The notes: generated from the sequence alone by a model not told the origin. Shown: positions 19,701 through 31,620, numbered from the stretch's first letter. The stretch is DNA of 64,000 bases from Orobanche coerulescens (GCA_033398695.1 CM065801.1:106385170-106449169), one strand, 5' to 3'. Numbers and translations are program-made.

Positions 19701-21955
19701 GCTTTAGCCCCGACAATGATACCGTTGAAGAACCGAAGAAGCAGAAAGTCGGAGGAAATTTTTCTGGCTCTAAGGGTGGCAACTTTCAGAAATCACAGAC
19801 GACTAACCGTTTTGCCGGACAGTCGTCACGTTCTAATAAAGGGAAGAGGAGTTACCGTCCCACTTCGGGTACCTCAAATCGCGCGGTGACTTGCTATAAT
19901 TGTGGCCGTTCAGGCCACATTAATTTGGAATGCCACTTTCCACCGTTGAAGTGTCACACGTGCGGACAGATGGGACATAGAGCGACTTATTGTTCCGAGC
20001 CGAATCAGACTTTGGACACTCGGGCTTCTGCCCCAGCTGGTCAACCTCAGCAGAATTTTGGCAGGGGCCGGGGACGGGGTCAGAATGCTGGAGGGGGGAA
20101 CTCTAGCGTCGGTTCGGTACAACCACGAGTTTATGAGATGCGTCGAACAGACGATCCCGACGCGGCGGTGGCTTCAGGTACCATCCATATTTTATCTTAT
20201 CCAGTCCGTGCGCTTTTTGATTCGGGTGCTGCACATTCTTTTATTTCTTTGGAGTGTGTACGCCATTTGAATATAACTTGTCTGACTATTTGCGATCCCT
20301 TCATCGTGAGACTGCCGAGTGGGGATAGAATCGTGGGGAACCGGGAGATTAGAGATTTTCCGGTGACTATATCCGGTATGGATTGGTTATCGAATTTAAT
20401 TGTAGTTGATATGGAAGGCGAAGACGTGATCCTTGGCGAAGATTGGCTTGATAGTCATCAAGCGATTATGAACTACCGTACTAAGGTTATCACCATGATG
20501 ACTAAAGATGGATCTGAGTACTCATTTTTGGGGCGTAAGTCGGGACTATCCAAGTTACTTATCAGTGCCATGAAGGCCGTAAAACTTTTGAATAAAGGTT
20601 GTGCGGGCTATTGGTGTTATGCCTTGAAAACGGAAGGAAATGAAATCGTTTTCTCTTCGATTCCGATTGTTAGTGAGTACCCCGATGTATTCCCGGATGA
20701 CCTCCCGGGATTACCACCAGATCGAGAGATAGAATTTACCGTAGACTTAGAGCCAGATGCGGCTCCGATCTCTAAAGCACCTTACCGGATGGCACCTTCC
20801 GAGATGCAGGAATTGAAGACTCAGTTGGGAGAGCTTTTGGAAAAAGGGTACATCAGACCGAGCGCTTCGCCTTGGGGCGCGCCTGTTCTCTTCGTAAGGA
20901 AGAAAGATGGTTCACTACGTTTGTGCATCGACTACCGTGAGCTGAATAAAGTAACCATCAAAAACAAGTATCCTTTGCCTCGTATAGACAACTTATTTGA
21001 TCAATTGCAAGGGGCTGCAGTTTTCTCGAAAATTGATTTAAGATCCGGGTATTATCAACTTAGGGTGAGGGAGTTCGACGTTCCGAAGACGGCGTTCCGG
21101 ACGAGATATGGGCATTATGAATTTGTAGTTATGCCTTTTGGGTTGACGAATGCGCCGGCAGTATTCATGCAGTTAATGAATAAAATATTCATCGAGTACC
21201 TCGACAGGTGTGTAGTCGTCTTTATTGACGACATCTTGATCTATTCTCGAGATAAGGAGGAACATGCCCGGCACTTGCGTTTGGTCTTAGACATTTTGAG
21301 AACCGAGCACCTCTATGCAAAATTCTCGAAATGTGAGTTTTGGTTGGAAGAAGTTATGTTTCTCGGCCATGTGATTTCGGCCGAAGGGGTTCGTGTAGAC
21401 CCGCAGAAGATCGAGGCAGTGCTAAATTGGGCACCGCCTAAAAATATGAAAGAGGTTCGTAGCTTTTTGGGCCTTGCTGGGTATTACCGTCGGTTTGTCG
21501 AGGGGTTCTCGAAACTCGCTCGACCGCTTACAAAATTACTCCAGAAGACCGAAAAGTTTATCTGGACGGATGAGAGACAACAGAGCTTCGATGAACTGAA
21601 GAGACGATTGACTTCAGCGCCGATTTTAACTTTACCGCATGGTAGCGAGGGCTTTGCAGTTTATAGTGACGCTTCGGGTCAAGGCCTGGGCTGTGTGCTT
21701 ATGCAGCATGATAAGACGATAGCTTTTGCGTCTCGACAATTAAAGCCTTATGAGATGAATTATCCTACTCACGATTTAGAATTGGCCGCAATTGTCTTCG
21801 CACTCAAGATTTGGCGGCATTATTTGTATGGTTCACCGTGCCGGATTTATACCGATCACAAGAGTCTGAAATATATTTTCAGCCAGAAGGAGCTTAATAA
21901 GAGACAGAGACGTTGGCTAGAGTTGATAAAGGATTATGATCTGGAAATTCTTTAA
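19670..21955 (+). CDS. Gypsy-2 zinc knuckles, protease, reverse transcriptase, RNase H
   Basis: This 761-codon frame is intact. It has two CCHC knuckles ([14 protein letters not shown] at residues 75-88, [14 protein letters not shown] at 95-108), a Gly-rich linker, retropepsin-type protease with [12 protein letters not shown] (DSGA at 184-187), reverse transcriptase with [23 protein letters not shown] and the catalytic FIDD near 518-521, and RNase H starting [12 protein letters not shown] near residue 662. It closes early at a TAA (21953-21955) where relatives have Tyr in ILYHPGKANVVADALS; the same frame continues after the stop. The start residue is nominal because this is the downstream part of a gag-pol polyprotein. 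Confidence 0.9.
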   Translation: MYHTERVSGQSFSPDNDTVEEPKKQKVGGNFSGSKGGNFQKSQTTNRFAGQSSRSNKGKRSYRPTSGTSNRAVTCYNCGRSGHINLECHFPPLKCHTCGQMGHRATYCSEPNQTLDTRASAPAGQPQQNFGRGRGRGQNAGGGNSSVGSVQPRVYEMRRTDDPDAAVASGTIHILSYPVRALFDSGAAHSFISLECVRHLNITCLTICDPFIVRLPSGDRIVGNREIRDFPVTISGMDWLSNLIVVDMEGEDVILGEDWLDSHQAIMNYRTKVITMMTKDGSEYSFLGRKSGLSKLLISAMKAVKLLNKGCAGYWCYALKTEGNEIVFSSIPIVSEYPDVFPDDLPGLPPDREIEFTVDLEPDAAPISKAPYRMAPSEMQELKTQLGELLEKGYIRPSASPWGAPVLFVRKKDGSLRLCIDYRELNKVTIKNKYPLPRIDNLFDQLQGAAVFSKIDLRSGYYQLRVREFDVPKTAFRTRYGHYEFVVMPFGLTNAPAVFMQLMNKIFIEYLDRCVVVFIDDILIYSRDKEEHARHLRLVLDILRTEHLYAKFSKCEFWLEEVMFLGHVISAEGVRVDPQKIEAVLNWAPPKNMKEVRSFLGLAGYYRRFVEGFSKLARPLTKLLQKTEKFIWTDERQQSFDELKRRLTSAPILTLPHGSEGFAVYSDASGQGLGCVLMQHDKTIAFASRQLKPYEMNYPTHDLELAAIVFALKIWRHYLYGSPCRIYTDHKSLKYIFSQKELNKRQRRWLELIKDYDLEIL

Positions 21956-22530
21956 CACCACGGGAAAGCCAATGTCGTTGCGGATGCTCTGAGCCGCAAA
22001 TCAGCATCTCTTCAAATGCTCGAAGTTCTTACGTCCCAGACGAAAATTCGTCAAGATCTAATTGAGCAAGGGATAGAAATTTTGTTTCAACGAGTACAGG
22101 GACAGTTGTGTACTCTCGAAATTACTTCGTCCTTAGTTGACGACATCAAAGGGAAGCAGTGGAGTGACCCGATGATTTCCCAACTGAAGGAAGACGTGAT
22201 TAAAGGAAAAGCTCCTGGCTTTATGGTACACGAGGATAGTATTCTGAGATTTCAGGGCAGACTTTGCGTTCCGAACGATTTAGAGTTGAGACAGAGAATC
22301 CTCCGAGAAGCCCATGCTACGCCTTACTCAATCCACCCCGGGACGAGTAAGATGTACAAGGACTTGAAGCGAAATTTTTGGTGGAATAACATGAAGAAGG
22401 ATGTTACGGAGTTTGTATTACGGTGCTTGACGTGTCAACAAGTCAAGATCGAACATCAACGACCGGCGGGGTTGTTGAAACCACTTCCCATTCCCGAGTG
22501 GAAGTGGGAAGTTATCTCAATGGATTTTAT
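21956..22530 (+). pseudogene. Gypsy-2 integrase N-terminal part
   Basis: Same frame as the upstream pol, after one nonsense codon. It begins HHGKANVVADALSRKS, the end of the RNase H/connection region. It then holds the HHCC zinc-binding domain (HATPYSIHPGTSKMYKDL, CLTCQQVKIEHQRP) and the start of the catalytic core (PIPEWKWEVISMDFI, first Asp, near 22490-22530). A frame change near 22530 moves the rest into another frame. Confidence 0.85.
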
Positions 22531-23555
22531 CATCGCACGAGAACTCGGATGGAATGAATATGATTTGGGTAATTGTCGATCGATTGACCAAGTCTGCACA
22601 CTTTTTGGGTATTAAGGATACTTGGGGACCGGATAGATTGGCTCGAACCTTTATCGCTGAGATCGTGAGGTTACACGGTACCCCCAAGACCATTGTTTCT
22701 GATCGAGACGGCCGTTTCGTATCGCATGTTGGCAGCCGTTCATCGTGCCTGGGTACCGAGTTGAGATTGAGCACCTCCTTTCATCCTCAGTCGGACGGTC
22801 AGACAGAGAGGACGATTCAGACGTTGGAGGATATGTTGCGGGCTTGTGCCTTAGACTGGAGTAATGATTGGGAGCTTCACTTGCCGTTGATCGAGTTTGC
22901 TTACAATAATAGTTGGCATGCGTCGATCAAAATGGCACCCTTCGAGGCTCTCTATGGTAGGCGATGTAGGTCGCCATTATGTTGGGACGAGGCTTCTGAG
23001 CTAGTTGGGACGGAACCAGATATGTTGTTGGAGACCAAGGAAAAGATTTCTATCATCCGAGATCGATTACTGACTGCCCAGAGTCGTCAGAAATCTTACG
23101 CCGATACTCGTCGTCGACCCTTGGAGTTTGAAGTGGGGGATCACGTCTTGCTCAAAGTATCGCCGACCAGAGGAGTTTTCCGCTTCGGTAAAAAGGGAAA
23201 ACTCAGTCCAAGGTATATCGGACCTTTCGAGATTTTAGACAAAGTTGGAGACTTAGCTTATCGCTTGGCGTTGCCTCCAGCTTTGAGTCACGTCCATAGT
23301 GTTTTTCATGTGTCCCAGTTGAGGAAGTACGTACCGGATCCGAGCCACATTATCGACTACAGTGAGATTGACGTAGCCGAGGATATTACCTTTCCAGAGA
23401 GACCCGTGAAGATCCTTGAGCGTCGCGAGAAACAGATTCGGCATAAGACCATTCCACTGGTTAAAGTACAATGGTCGAGGCATGGAGTCGAAGAGGCGAC
23501 TTGGGAGACGGAAGAGAAGATGCGGGTGGAATACCCCGAACTATTTATTTCTTAA
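22531..23555 (+). pseudogene. Gypsy-2 integrase core and chromodomain-like C-terminus
   Basis: The open part 22554-23555 contains MIWVIVDRLTKSAHF, the second catalytic Asp in IVSDRDGRFVSH, the Glu in FHPQSDGQTERTIQTLE, and YNNSWHASIKMAPFEALYGR. After a short scrambled patch (22725-22755, probably paired indels) the frame is clean. The C-terminus has the [19 protein letters not shown] block, [15 protein letters not shown], and ends [21 protein letters not shown]...YPELF, the chromodomain-like tail of Tekay/Del chromoviruses. This tail is thought to steer insertion into heterochromatin, consistent with the nesting here. Confidence 0.87.
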
Positions 23556-23574
23556 GTTTCGGGACGAAACTTCT

Positions 23575-23590
23575 TTTTAGAGGGGGAGAA
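23575..23590 (+). promoter_or_regulatory. Polypurine tract of Gypsy-2
   Basis: TTTTAGAGGGGGAGAA abuts the 3' LTR start at 23591. It primes plus-strand DNA synthesis in LTR elements. Confidence 0.8.
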
Positions 23591-23800
23591 TGTAATACCC
23601 GGTCGAAAGTCATGTCATTTCAAACCTCTTCTTGTTCTTCGAATCGTGATTTGTTGAGCGAACCCTTGTAATCATTGCTTGGAACCACTGTTTTGGGGTT
23701 CCCGTACTTCTATTTCGTGTTATTGTTGCCCAGACATTAAATCATATTGCTTTTATTCTCTTTCCGGGTCATTTTTCATCATTTTAGGACCCGAAGGGGG

Positions 23801-24087
23801 TGTGAGCCGTGGCACAAGGAGTGTGCGCCGCGGACACATATTTCCTAAACCTGGCCGAGCGGACTGTACCGGGTGCCACGGCACACGCTCCTTGTGCCGC
23901 GGCACACTGCCGAGCCAATGCCGCGGCACACCTATGCTGAGCCGCGGCACACTGGTGTTGCATCCTCAGCCAAAACCCGCCTGTACCCGGTGCCGCGGCA
24001 CACCTGAGCTGAGCCGCGGCACACCGCGAAACACAGGAACAATTTTAGGCTGTGCCGCGGCACACCTATGCTGAGCCGCGGCACACA
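23801..24087 (+). repeat. GTGCCGCGGCAC palindrome array, Gypsy-2 3' LTR
   Basis: Same array as at 16831-17140 with one unit fewer and point differences inside sites (CCGTGGC, CCGCGGAC, CCACGGC). Differences between the two LTRs concentrate here. Confidence 0.87.
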
Positions 24088-24859
24088 ATGCGGTCAACTG
24101 CATAATTCGGCTTTTTAAGCGAGATTTCAGCCATTTTCCTCCATTTCTTCTTCCATCGCGAGAGAGAGAGTTTGAGGGAGGAGCTCTTTTCATATCTATT
24201 ACTTGTGTGTTGAAGATTTACCACTTTCACTCGGTTGGGAAGCCCGGATAGTCGATCTATCGCGTATTCCTTGGATCATAGCGCTTGAATATTCAAGAGG
24301 TAATTTCTTCGACATCTTGACTTCTCGATTTTGTGTGGGTTTTGACGTTTTGGATGATAAAATCATGGTGTATGATGTGATATAGGCGTGATTATGGACA
24401 TGATTGGGTATTCATCGGATTATTGAAAGATTATTCAAGAACACTTTGATTTTTGTGTTGGTTTTTGGGGGTTTTCGTAGATTCGTCCGTTTTATCCGAT
24501 TGAAGCTTGAGAACCTTGAGATTTTGATATATCTGTACCGTATGAGAGTTTTCTTCCGATTTTTCGGGTTGAACTATGTCATTTTCGGACTTATGAGATT
24601 TGGACGATTTTCCAACCTCTAGTTGATTATCCGTATATCTTTATGAATCATAGACGGGTTTCGGGGGTTTCTTCGTGTAATTTGAATATGGATAATTGAG
24701 TATCATATTCCTTGCGAATCGTTTAGGTTCCGGAAGCGCGTTCTTGGACCTACCAATCTCATACCCCCTTTTTCCGTTCGTTCCTCGATGTCTCAAAGGC
24801 AAGTATATATTTATGAATGTGCATTCTCGACTTTGAAAGTATGAAATATTAATGGCATG

Positions 24860-25101
24860 CCCACTCCGGGACAGACCGACGGGTCCTCTGAGGGTTTCGT
24901 AGCCTCTGGTGCGATTCCATGGATAATATGAATTAACCACTCCGGGACGGGCCGACGGGTCCTCTGAGGGTTCCGTAGCCTCTGGTGCGGTTCCACGGTT
25001 GATCATGTATGTATTGATGACGGATGATATGAATGAACCACTTTGGGGCGGGCCGATAGGTCCCCTAAGGGTTCCGTAGCCTCTGGTGCGGTTCCACGGT
25101 A
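24860..25101 (+). repeat. Structured modules, Gypsy-2 3' LTR
   Basis: Copies of the three modules of the 5' LTR. Modules 2 and 3 keep their closing stems. In module 3 the second hairpin reads TGGTGCGG, restoring a pair that TGGTGTGG breaks in the 5' copy. Module 1 has lost its left closing strand by a short deletion. Confidence 0.75.
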
Positions 25102-25655
25102 TTCATATATCTGTTGATGCGATGCTATGAGATTTAGTTATTCCGGAATACTAGTCTTGAATTGATGAATTGACGGTTACATTTACTTTATTGTCGAGGA
25201 GTATTGTGTTTCATACTTGATATACTTGCACTAGCTATTCGACGGCTAACCCCTTTATGGGGGAAATATGTTTCATGTATTTCAGGTTCCAGGAGAGCGG
25301 ACGGGCAGGTATCGGGTCGGCATAAAGATGGTGGGCAAGCGTGATACTGTGTCTTTCTTCCAGTTATGTTTGGAGTTTCCCGTTCAGTGTTGTTGTACTG
25401 GATTGGCTATTGAATACTCGAGTATTGTTTTCCTTTTTCCTTGATGTTCCGGCCTGTGTTTGCCGAAGTATTGAATTGAGTCGTGATGTTTGTGAATACA
25501 TTGGTTATATTTCGAATACCTTTGTATCGTTTTTCATTCCATTGTGTGTAGACCTTATCGGTCAAAATTTATGGTTCCGCGTATGTTTAGCCTTGTGGGT
25601 CCCACGACGGGGCTTACGGTGCTGTAATATCCCTGAATAACTTGGGGGTGTTACA

Positions 25656-26496
25656 GTGTAGTCCGTGCGGGTTGTTGAACCTACGGAGACATGTGACAGT
25701 GGATCACGGTATCATGAACTTGTTTATTTTCAAATCAAAGTTTTGAAAGGAAAAGTTTTATGAAAATGAATGTTGGACCGAGTCCTAAGCTTGAGTAAAT
25801 GTTTTCCGTATTGTGAACTGTTGATTTATGAAACAAGATTTGGGTTAAAGCCCTCAACCCTTCTTTTGAAAGGCATGGTGAACCAGGACTCAGAGTTTTA
25901 AAGGTTTTGAAATTCCAAATTTCCTGAGGTGATGAACTTATTTTCGAAATGCTTCATAGCTTAAATTCCCTTATTAAAACCCCCGGGAATAATTTGATAC
26001 TTGAATATTGTGTTTGATTCTTGATTAATGGTTGCTCGTTACTTTTCGTATGATTTAATACTTGCACTAGTAAAATAGTGGATTTTTACTAACCCCCGAG
26101 TAATTGGGGGGTGGATGTCTGTTTTGCGTCCAGGTACATGCAGGTTCAGAGGAGCAGTCACAGGATTGGCACAAGAGGATGACGAGCTGCGATACTAATC
26201 AAGAGTCGAGAGTTGTTTAGAGTTTTGTTGTGTTGTCAGTTGATTTCAGTCTTCCGCTGTATTGTACTTCGACCCCTGTGTGGGTAATGTTGTTTTAGTC
26301 GGTTCTGTTGATGGAGTTGTGTGACCTCATCGGGCTGTGTAATCATGTGTAAGTGACCTCACAGGTCTCTATATTATTATATTGTTTGACCCTGGTCGGG
26401 CAAGCATTTGGTTGTTTATGGATCTTTAGCCTGGTAGATCCTTGTGGAAAGGGTCTACGGCGTGTAATATTCTCATACGGTTTTGGGGGTGTTACA
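25656..26496 (+). repeat. Right part of the Gypsy-1 solo LTR
   Basis: It resumes in the 89-bp repeat (GTGTAGTCCGTGCGGG) after Gypsy-2, then runs through unique sequence to a tail with 'cctggtagatccttg' and GGGGGTGTTACA. No coding similarity was seen. Confidence 0.85.
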
Positions 26497-26501
26497 CATT
26501 T

Positions 26502-27479
26502 TCTCTTGATGGTGATGCTATTATTAGAAGAAATGGTGAATATATTTGCAAAGGTATCTATATTGATGGACTTTATGTCATTAATACTGCAAAAACTCCA
26601 ATGTATAAACATAAATCTCTTAACTCTTTGTCTAAAAGTAAAAAGAGAAAAGAATCTTCAAGCATAAACCAAACATATCTGTGGCATATACGGTTAGGTG
26701 ATGTAAACCTTAGAAGAATTCAAAGATTGGTAGATGACGGCCCATTGGATGACCTCCAAGTTGACTCATTTCCAATTTGTGAATCCCGTTTGAAAGGTAA
26801 TATGACTAAAAGGGTTTTTAAAACCAAGGGAAACCATGCTCAGAACGTATTAGAATAGGTTCATACAACTGTATGTGGTCTAATGAACATCCAGGCTAGT
26901 GGTGGTTTCGAATACTTCATCAATTTTATAGATGACTATTCGAGATATGTATGCATCTATTTGATGCGACATACATTTGAAGCCTTTGACAAGTTCAGAG
27001 ATTTCAAGTCCAAAATGGAGAAGTGTCATGGGAAGAGTATCAAGTCACTACAATCTGATCGTGGTGGTTAATACCTTAGTCGAGAGTTTTTGCATTTCTT
27101 GGCAAATGAGGGGACTTTGTCCCAGCTCACTGCAGTGGGAAATCCACAACAAAATGGTATTGCTGAGAGAAGGAACAAAACTCTTTTAGGAATGGTTAGG
27201 TCAATGATGAGTTACTCAGATTTACATATTTTGTTTTGGAGGTACGCCTTGGAAACAACGGCGTATATTCTAAACCTTGTGCCTTCGAAATTAGTTCTAA
27301 AAACAACCACAAAACTTTATAGTGGGCGAAAGCCCAATCGAGGACATGTTCAGATTTGGCATACTCCAGCACATGTGCTGAATAAGGATGCTGATAAGTC
27401 GGTATCTCGTATAGAGGCACGAGTGTTTTTAGGATACCCTAAGGGAACTAAGGATGGCTTGTCCTATAGTCCCCATGAT
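26502..27479 (+). pseudogene. Copia-1 GAG-pre-integrase and integrase
   Basis: It starts inside the protease/GAG-pre-integrase linker (FSLDGDAIIRRNGEYICKG). TYLWHIRLGDVNLRRIQRL and DSFPICESRLKGNMTKR represent the zinc-binding region; the CXXC pair is degraded to C-E-S. After a TAG near 26856 the core reads VHTTVCGLMNIQASGGFEYFINFIDDYSRY (the usual first Asp is replaced by Thr-Val), SLQSDRGG-stop-YLSREF, and TAVGNPQQNGIAERRNKT. It ends at LSYSPHD where Gypsy-3 is inserted at 27480. The reading frame resumes at 35210. Confidence 0.87.
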
Positions 27480-28996
27480 TGTAACACCCCAAACTAGGCG
27501 GATATTACAGTGCCGTAGATCCCCAACTGGGACCCACTAGGCAAATGAAAATGAATGAATTACACAAGATAAATGTAGTACCGAACTACATTACAGCAAT
27601 AATTAGTCCGATGTGGAGTTTAGTTACAACACACCAGGACAATACCGAATACTGGTGTATTTTATATGAAGATAAAATACACAACACTGAATGAAACGGA
27701 GTATTCAAATGAAAGTCTACAGCGGAAAATAAAGAACAATAACATGAATAACTGAAAGATCGGGGCCCCCTACTAGTATCACTAGGACTCCTCGACGTCA
27801 ACATGCTATTCCCGTGCGTTTGCCTTGCCATGACCTGAAAAACAAAATCCCCAAAAAGTGTTTCAAACCAACAAAATATCTCCAATACGATCAATAATCC
27901 GTTATGAATATCCAAAAACGTGATTATAACAACAATTAGTCGAAAATCCCCAATTCCAACTCGATATTCAAGGTGTTCTCGAATAATTCCTCAATAATCC
28001 AATGAATCCTTATACAAACTCATAATCATATACATATCCCTTCATATAACATGATTATAACGTCCAAAACATCATATCTCAACACAAAATCGAAGTCCAA
28101 AGTGTTGAAGGTATTACCTCTTGATGATCCAAGTACTTTAATCCGAAGAACACGCGTTAGATTGATTATCCGGGCTTCACGATCGAAAGGAGATGAAGAA
28201 AATCAAACACCCAAATGATTTGTGAAGGAAAAACCCTCCCTCAAGCTTACTCTCACGGTTGAAGGTGAAGAAAAGGGATAGAAATGGTCAAATCTTTGAA
28301 AAAAGCGAATTTAAGGGAGTTGATCGCCACGGACACGGCCGTGCCGATCGGCACGGCTGCTTTCGCATACCGGCCGACAGTTGGCCGACAGGACTCGACC
28401 GTGTCCCGCTTGACACGGTCGCGCGGCGCGAGGGCCTCCCGACGATGACCCGTCCGACAATGACTTCGGCATGACTCGGCCGTGCTGCACGACACGGTCG
28501 GCGTGTCGGCGATCGCTCGCTTATCCGGAAGGTTCGACTTGGCCGTGCTGACGACACGGTCGGGTCTGAGGCGACACTTCGGCACTTTCCGGACGAGTAC
28601 GCACGGGCCGTGTCGGACGACACGGCCGAGTTCGTTCGGCTGATCGCAAAAGCGAAAAATGAGCGGTTGAGCTAAACGACCATAACTCTCTCGTCCGGAC
28701 TCCGATTGACTCACCGTTTGAACCATTGGAAAGATAACTCGATGCTCTATAATATTGCAAAGATTTAGAATTTTTGGAGTTACCAAAAATTAATGGTGAT
28801 CTAACAAAGTCGAACTCATATGAGGAAAGTTGAAACAATGAACAATAACGATACACCACTCGAAGTTTTTCCGAACGGTGAACACGGTGAATGAATATGA
28901 TTGGTGAATGATTATAAATGAGTGAAAATCCACTGAGTGACAATCACCGAATAAAATTATTGAATGATAATGACTGAATTACAACCGGGTATTACA
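27480..28996 (-). repeat. Gypsy-3 3' LTR
   Basis: On the minus strand it begins TGTAATACCC (28996) and ends GGGGTGTTACA (27480). The last ~300 bp, with 'ctgtaatatccgcc' and 'tagtagggggccc' phrases, closely match Gypsy-4 LTR tails, so the two families are related there. Confidence 0.92.
28328..28630 (-). repeat. CGACACGGCCGTGTCG palindrome array, Gypsy-3 3' LTR
   Basis: About ten sites built on GACACGGCCGTG or half-sites (CGACACGGTCGG, CTCGGCCGTGC) lie in 300 bp of GC-rich sequence flanked by AT-rich LTR. The sites occur in both orientations. Confidence 0.82.
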
Positions 28997-29030
28997 TTCA
29001 CCCCCCCCTTAAAAGAGTTTCGTCCCCGAA
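28997..29030 (-). promoter_or_regulatory. Polypurine tract of Gypsy-3
   Basis: On the minus strand the run AAGGGGGGGGTGAA directly precedes the 3' LTR start at 28996. Confidence 0.75.
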
Positions 29031-29031
29031 A

Positions 29032-30773
29032 CTAAGGGTCAAACAACTCGGGATAACACTCCCGCATACTATCCTCGGTTTCCCAAGTAGCCTCTTCGAC
29101 TCCGTGTCTAGACCACTGAATCTTGACCAAAGGAATCGACTTATCCCTCAACTGTTTGACTCGCCACTCTAACACTCGTACAGGACGCTCCTCGTACGAA
29201 TGATCATCCGCGATCTCGATTTCGTCGAACTGAAGTATGTGACTCGGGTCGGCAACATACTTCCGCAACTGAGAGACGTGAAACACATTATGAATCCTGC
29301 TCAAAGCCGGAGGTAAAGCCAATCGATAAGCTAACTCGCCTATTCGATCCAAAATTTCAAACGGTCCAATGAATCTCGGACTCAACTTCCCCCGTTTTCC
29401 GAAACGGAAAATACCTCGACTCTGGGATACCTTGACCAAAACATGGTCACCCGTCTCGAACTCTAGTGGTCGACGACGATTTCACGCATATGATTTGCCG
29501 ACTGAAATGTCAACATACGACTCTTGATTAAAGCTACCTTCTCTCGGGCGGCTATAAGCATATCAGGCTCGGTGCCGATTGATTCTGACAAGTCATACCA
29601 ACACAAAGGAGATCGACAAAGACGACCGTACAAGGCCTCGTAAGGTGCCATCTTAATGGAGGCATGCCAACTATACTGTACGTGGACTTAAACAACGATT
29701 GGGCTTCCCAATCGTCTACTAATCGAGGACGCATGCCCTCAATATGTCCTCTAATGTCCGAATAGTTCTCTCCGATTGTCCGTTTGACCGAGGATGAAAG
29801 GCAATCGAGATTAAGCCGATTTCCCATAGCACGATGAACTAATTTCAAAAAATGGGAAACAAATCGTCTGTCACGATCGGAAACGATACTCTTAGGAGTA
29901 CCGTGCAGTCTCACTATCTCCTTGATGAACAACTGATCCAGTCTCTCGGGACCCCACGTATCCTTGATCTCAAGGAAATGAGCTGATTTAGTTGAGCGGT
30001 CCACAATCACCCAGATCGCATTCATGCCACGACGACTCGTCGGCAAACTCGTGATGAAATCCATAGAAATGTCTTCCCACTTCCATTCCGGAATAGGGAG
30101 AGGTTTTCAGCATAACCGCCGGTCGCTGATGTTCAATCTTGACTTGTTGGCAAGTTAAGCATCTCGAAACAAATTCCGCGACTTCTCGCTTCATATTACT
30201 CCACCAGTAATTTTGTTTCAAGTCCTTGTACATCTTGCTGGACCCCGGATGAACAGAATAAGGGGTAGCATGAGCTTCTCTCAAAATAGAGTTTTTCAAC
30301 TCGTCATTCGCCGGTACACACATCCGATTCTTAAATCTCAAAAGTCCATCCTCGCGGATCACGAATCCAGGGGCTTTCCCCTGAGCCACATCTTCACGGA
30401 TGCGCAACAATGAAGGGTCTGAACTCTGATTCTCTCTGATTACCTCCTCAAGAGATGATGAAATCTCTAACATACAAAGCTGTCCCTGAATTCGCTGAAG
30501 CCAGACCTCGATCTCGGGTCTAAGGAATTCCTGCTGAAGCTTCTTCTGAACTGTTAAACGAGCAAGCATCTGCTCCTGCACGGACTTACGACTCAAGGCG
30601 TCGGCGACAACGTTCGCCTTGCCCAGGTGGTAAAGGATCTCGATATCAAAATCTTTGATTAGTTCTAACCACCGCCTCTGTCGCATATTTAACTCCTTGT
30701 GAGTAAATATATCCTTCAACTCTTGTGATTGGTGAAGATATGACAGGTGATGCCATAAAGGCAACGACGCCAA
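29032..30773 (-). pseudogene. Gypsy-3 integrase and chromodomain-like tail
   Basis: Open minus-strand segments in order: 30773-29988 ([33 protein letters not shown], the HHCC region HATPYSVHPGSSKMYKDL and CLTCQQVKIEHQRP); 30064-29552 (MDFITSLPTSRRGMNAIWVIVD, IVSDRDRRFVSHF); 29651-29463 (MAPYEALYGRLCRSPLCW); 29439-29032 ([57 protein letters not shown]). Several frameshifts separate them, and the region between the second Asp and the Glu is scrambled. The normal DGRF after the second Asp is DRRF here. The C-terminal domain is the same type as in Gypsy-2 and Gypsy-4. Confidence 0.87.
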
Positions 30774-31600
30774 ATCCCCAACGCGAAAACCACGGCTGCT
30801 AGCTCCAGGTCGTGGGTTGGATAATTGACCAACTAATCCGAGGAAACATCGGATTTACTTAATATCTTTCGGAGGTTGCCAATCTCGGATAGTCTCCGTC
30901 TTCTGAGGGTCGACACGAACTCTGTCAGATGAAATTACATGTCCGAGAAAGTCACTTCGGACCTCCAGGACTCACATTTGGAAAACTTTCCATAAAGTTG
31001 CTCTCGTCTCAACACGTCGAGAACCTGAAGAAGATGAACCTCGTGTTCCTCTCGGCTAAGAGAATAAATCAAAATGTCTTCGATGAAGACAACAACAAAC
31101 TGATCCAAAAAGTCGATGAAAACCCGATTCATTAACTCCCTGAATACCGCAGGTGCAATAGTTAGCCCGAACGGCATAACTACGAACTCATAATGACCAT
31201 AGCGTGTACGAAACGCTGTCCTCGCGATATCCGACTCTCGAATCCGCAACTGGTGATATCCAGATCTTAAGTCGATCTGGAAAATACCGAGGCTCCTGAA
31301 GTTGATCTAACAGATCAACAATACGAGGTAAAGGATACTACTCTTGATCATCACCCTGTTCAACTCCTGGTAATTAATACACACACGAGACGAGCCATCC
31401 TTCTCCTTGACAGATCACACTGGTGCTCCTCACGGGGACACAATCGGTCGGAGATAACCTTTCTCGAACTATTTCTCAAGTTGAATCTTCAACTCCAAAG
31501 ATTCAGTGGGGTCATCCGATACGGTGCCTTCGATAAAGGGGACGTACTGGCTCCAACTCACTCCTGAATTCCCTTACTCTATGTGAAAGCAACCAGATAA
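30774..31600 (-). pseudogene. Gypsy-3 reverse transcriptase and deleted RNase H
   Basis: From about 31560 down, fragments of the RT start (FEKGYLRPIVSP, DGSSRVCINYQELNR) are interrupted by stops. The open part 31249-30935 has [26 protein letters not shown] and [11 protein letters not shown]: the catalytic Asp-Asp pair is Glu-Asp, which should abolish polymerase activity. RNase H is reduced to frame-shifted traces at 30935-30773 because several hundred bases between FLGL and the integrase connection are missing. Confidence 0.82.
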
Positions 31601-31620
31601 CTCGTCTGGAAATACATCGT

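Larger units (their letters stand above)
16620..25655 (+). mobile_element. Gypsy-2: full-length Tekay/Del-like chromovirus
   Basis: This 9036-bp element has LTRs 16620-18717 and 23591-25655, a PBS at 18722, gag, protease-RT-RNase H-integrase with a chromodomain-like C-terminus, and a PPT at 23575-23590. GTGTA is duplicated at 16615-16619 and 25656-25660. The two LTRs are almost identical outside the palindrome array, so it inserted relatively recently. Lesions are few: one or more gag frameshifts, one pol nonsense codon and one integrase frameshift. It sits inside an 89-bp repeat of the Gypsy-1 solo LTR. Confidence 0.93.
23591..25655 (+). repeat. Gypsy-2 3' LTR
   Basis: It starts TGTAATACCCGG and ends GGGGGTGTTACA. 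It is almost identical to the 5' LTR apart from small indels in the palindrome array (23801-24087) and loss of about 11 bp ('ttatttatatc') before the first structured module near 24860, which removes that module's closing stem. Confidence 0.93.
14253..26496 (+). mobile_element. Gypsy-1: 3.2-kb solo LTR, split by Gypsy-2
   Basis: It starts TGTAATACCCGC and ends GGGGGTGTTACA, with CATTT duplicated at 14248-14252 and 26497-26501. Removing Gypsy-2 (16620-25655 plus one GTGTA copy) leaves about 3.2 kb with no PBS, PPT or coding domains, so it is a solo LTR left by LTR-LTR recombination. In order it has a CpG-rich palindrome block, a TATA run, structured modules, an 89-bp tandem repeat and a tail resembling the LTR at 1-821. 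Open frames of 60-164 codons in it are not conserved proteins. Confidence 0.88.
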
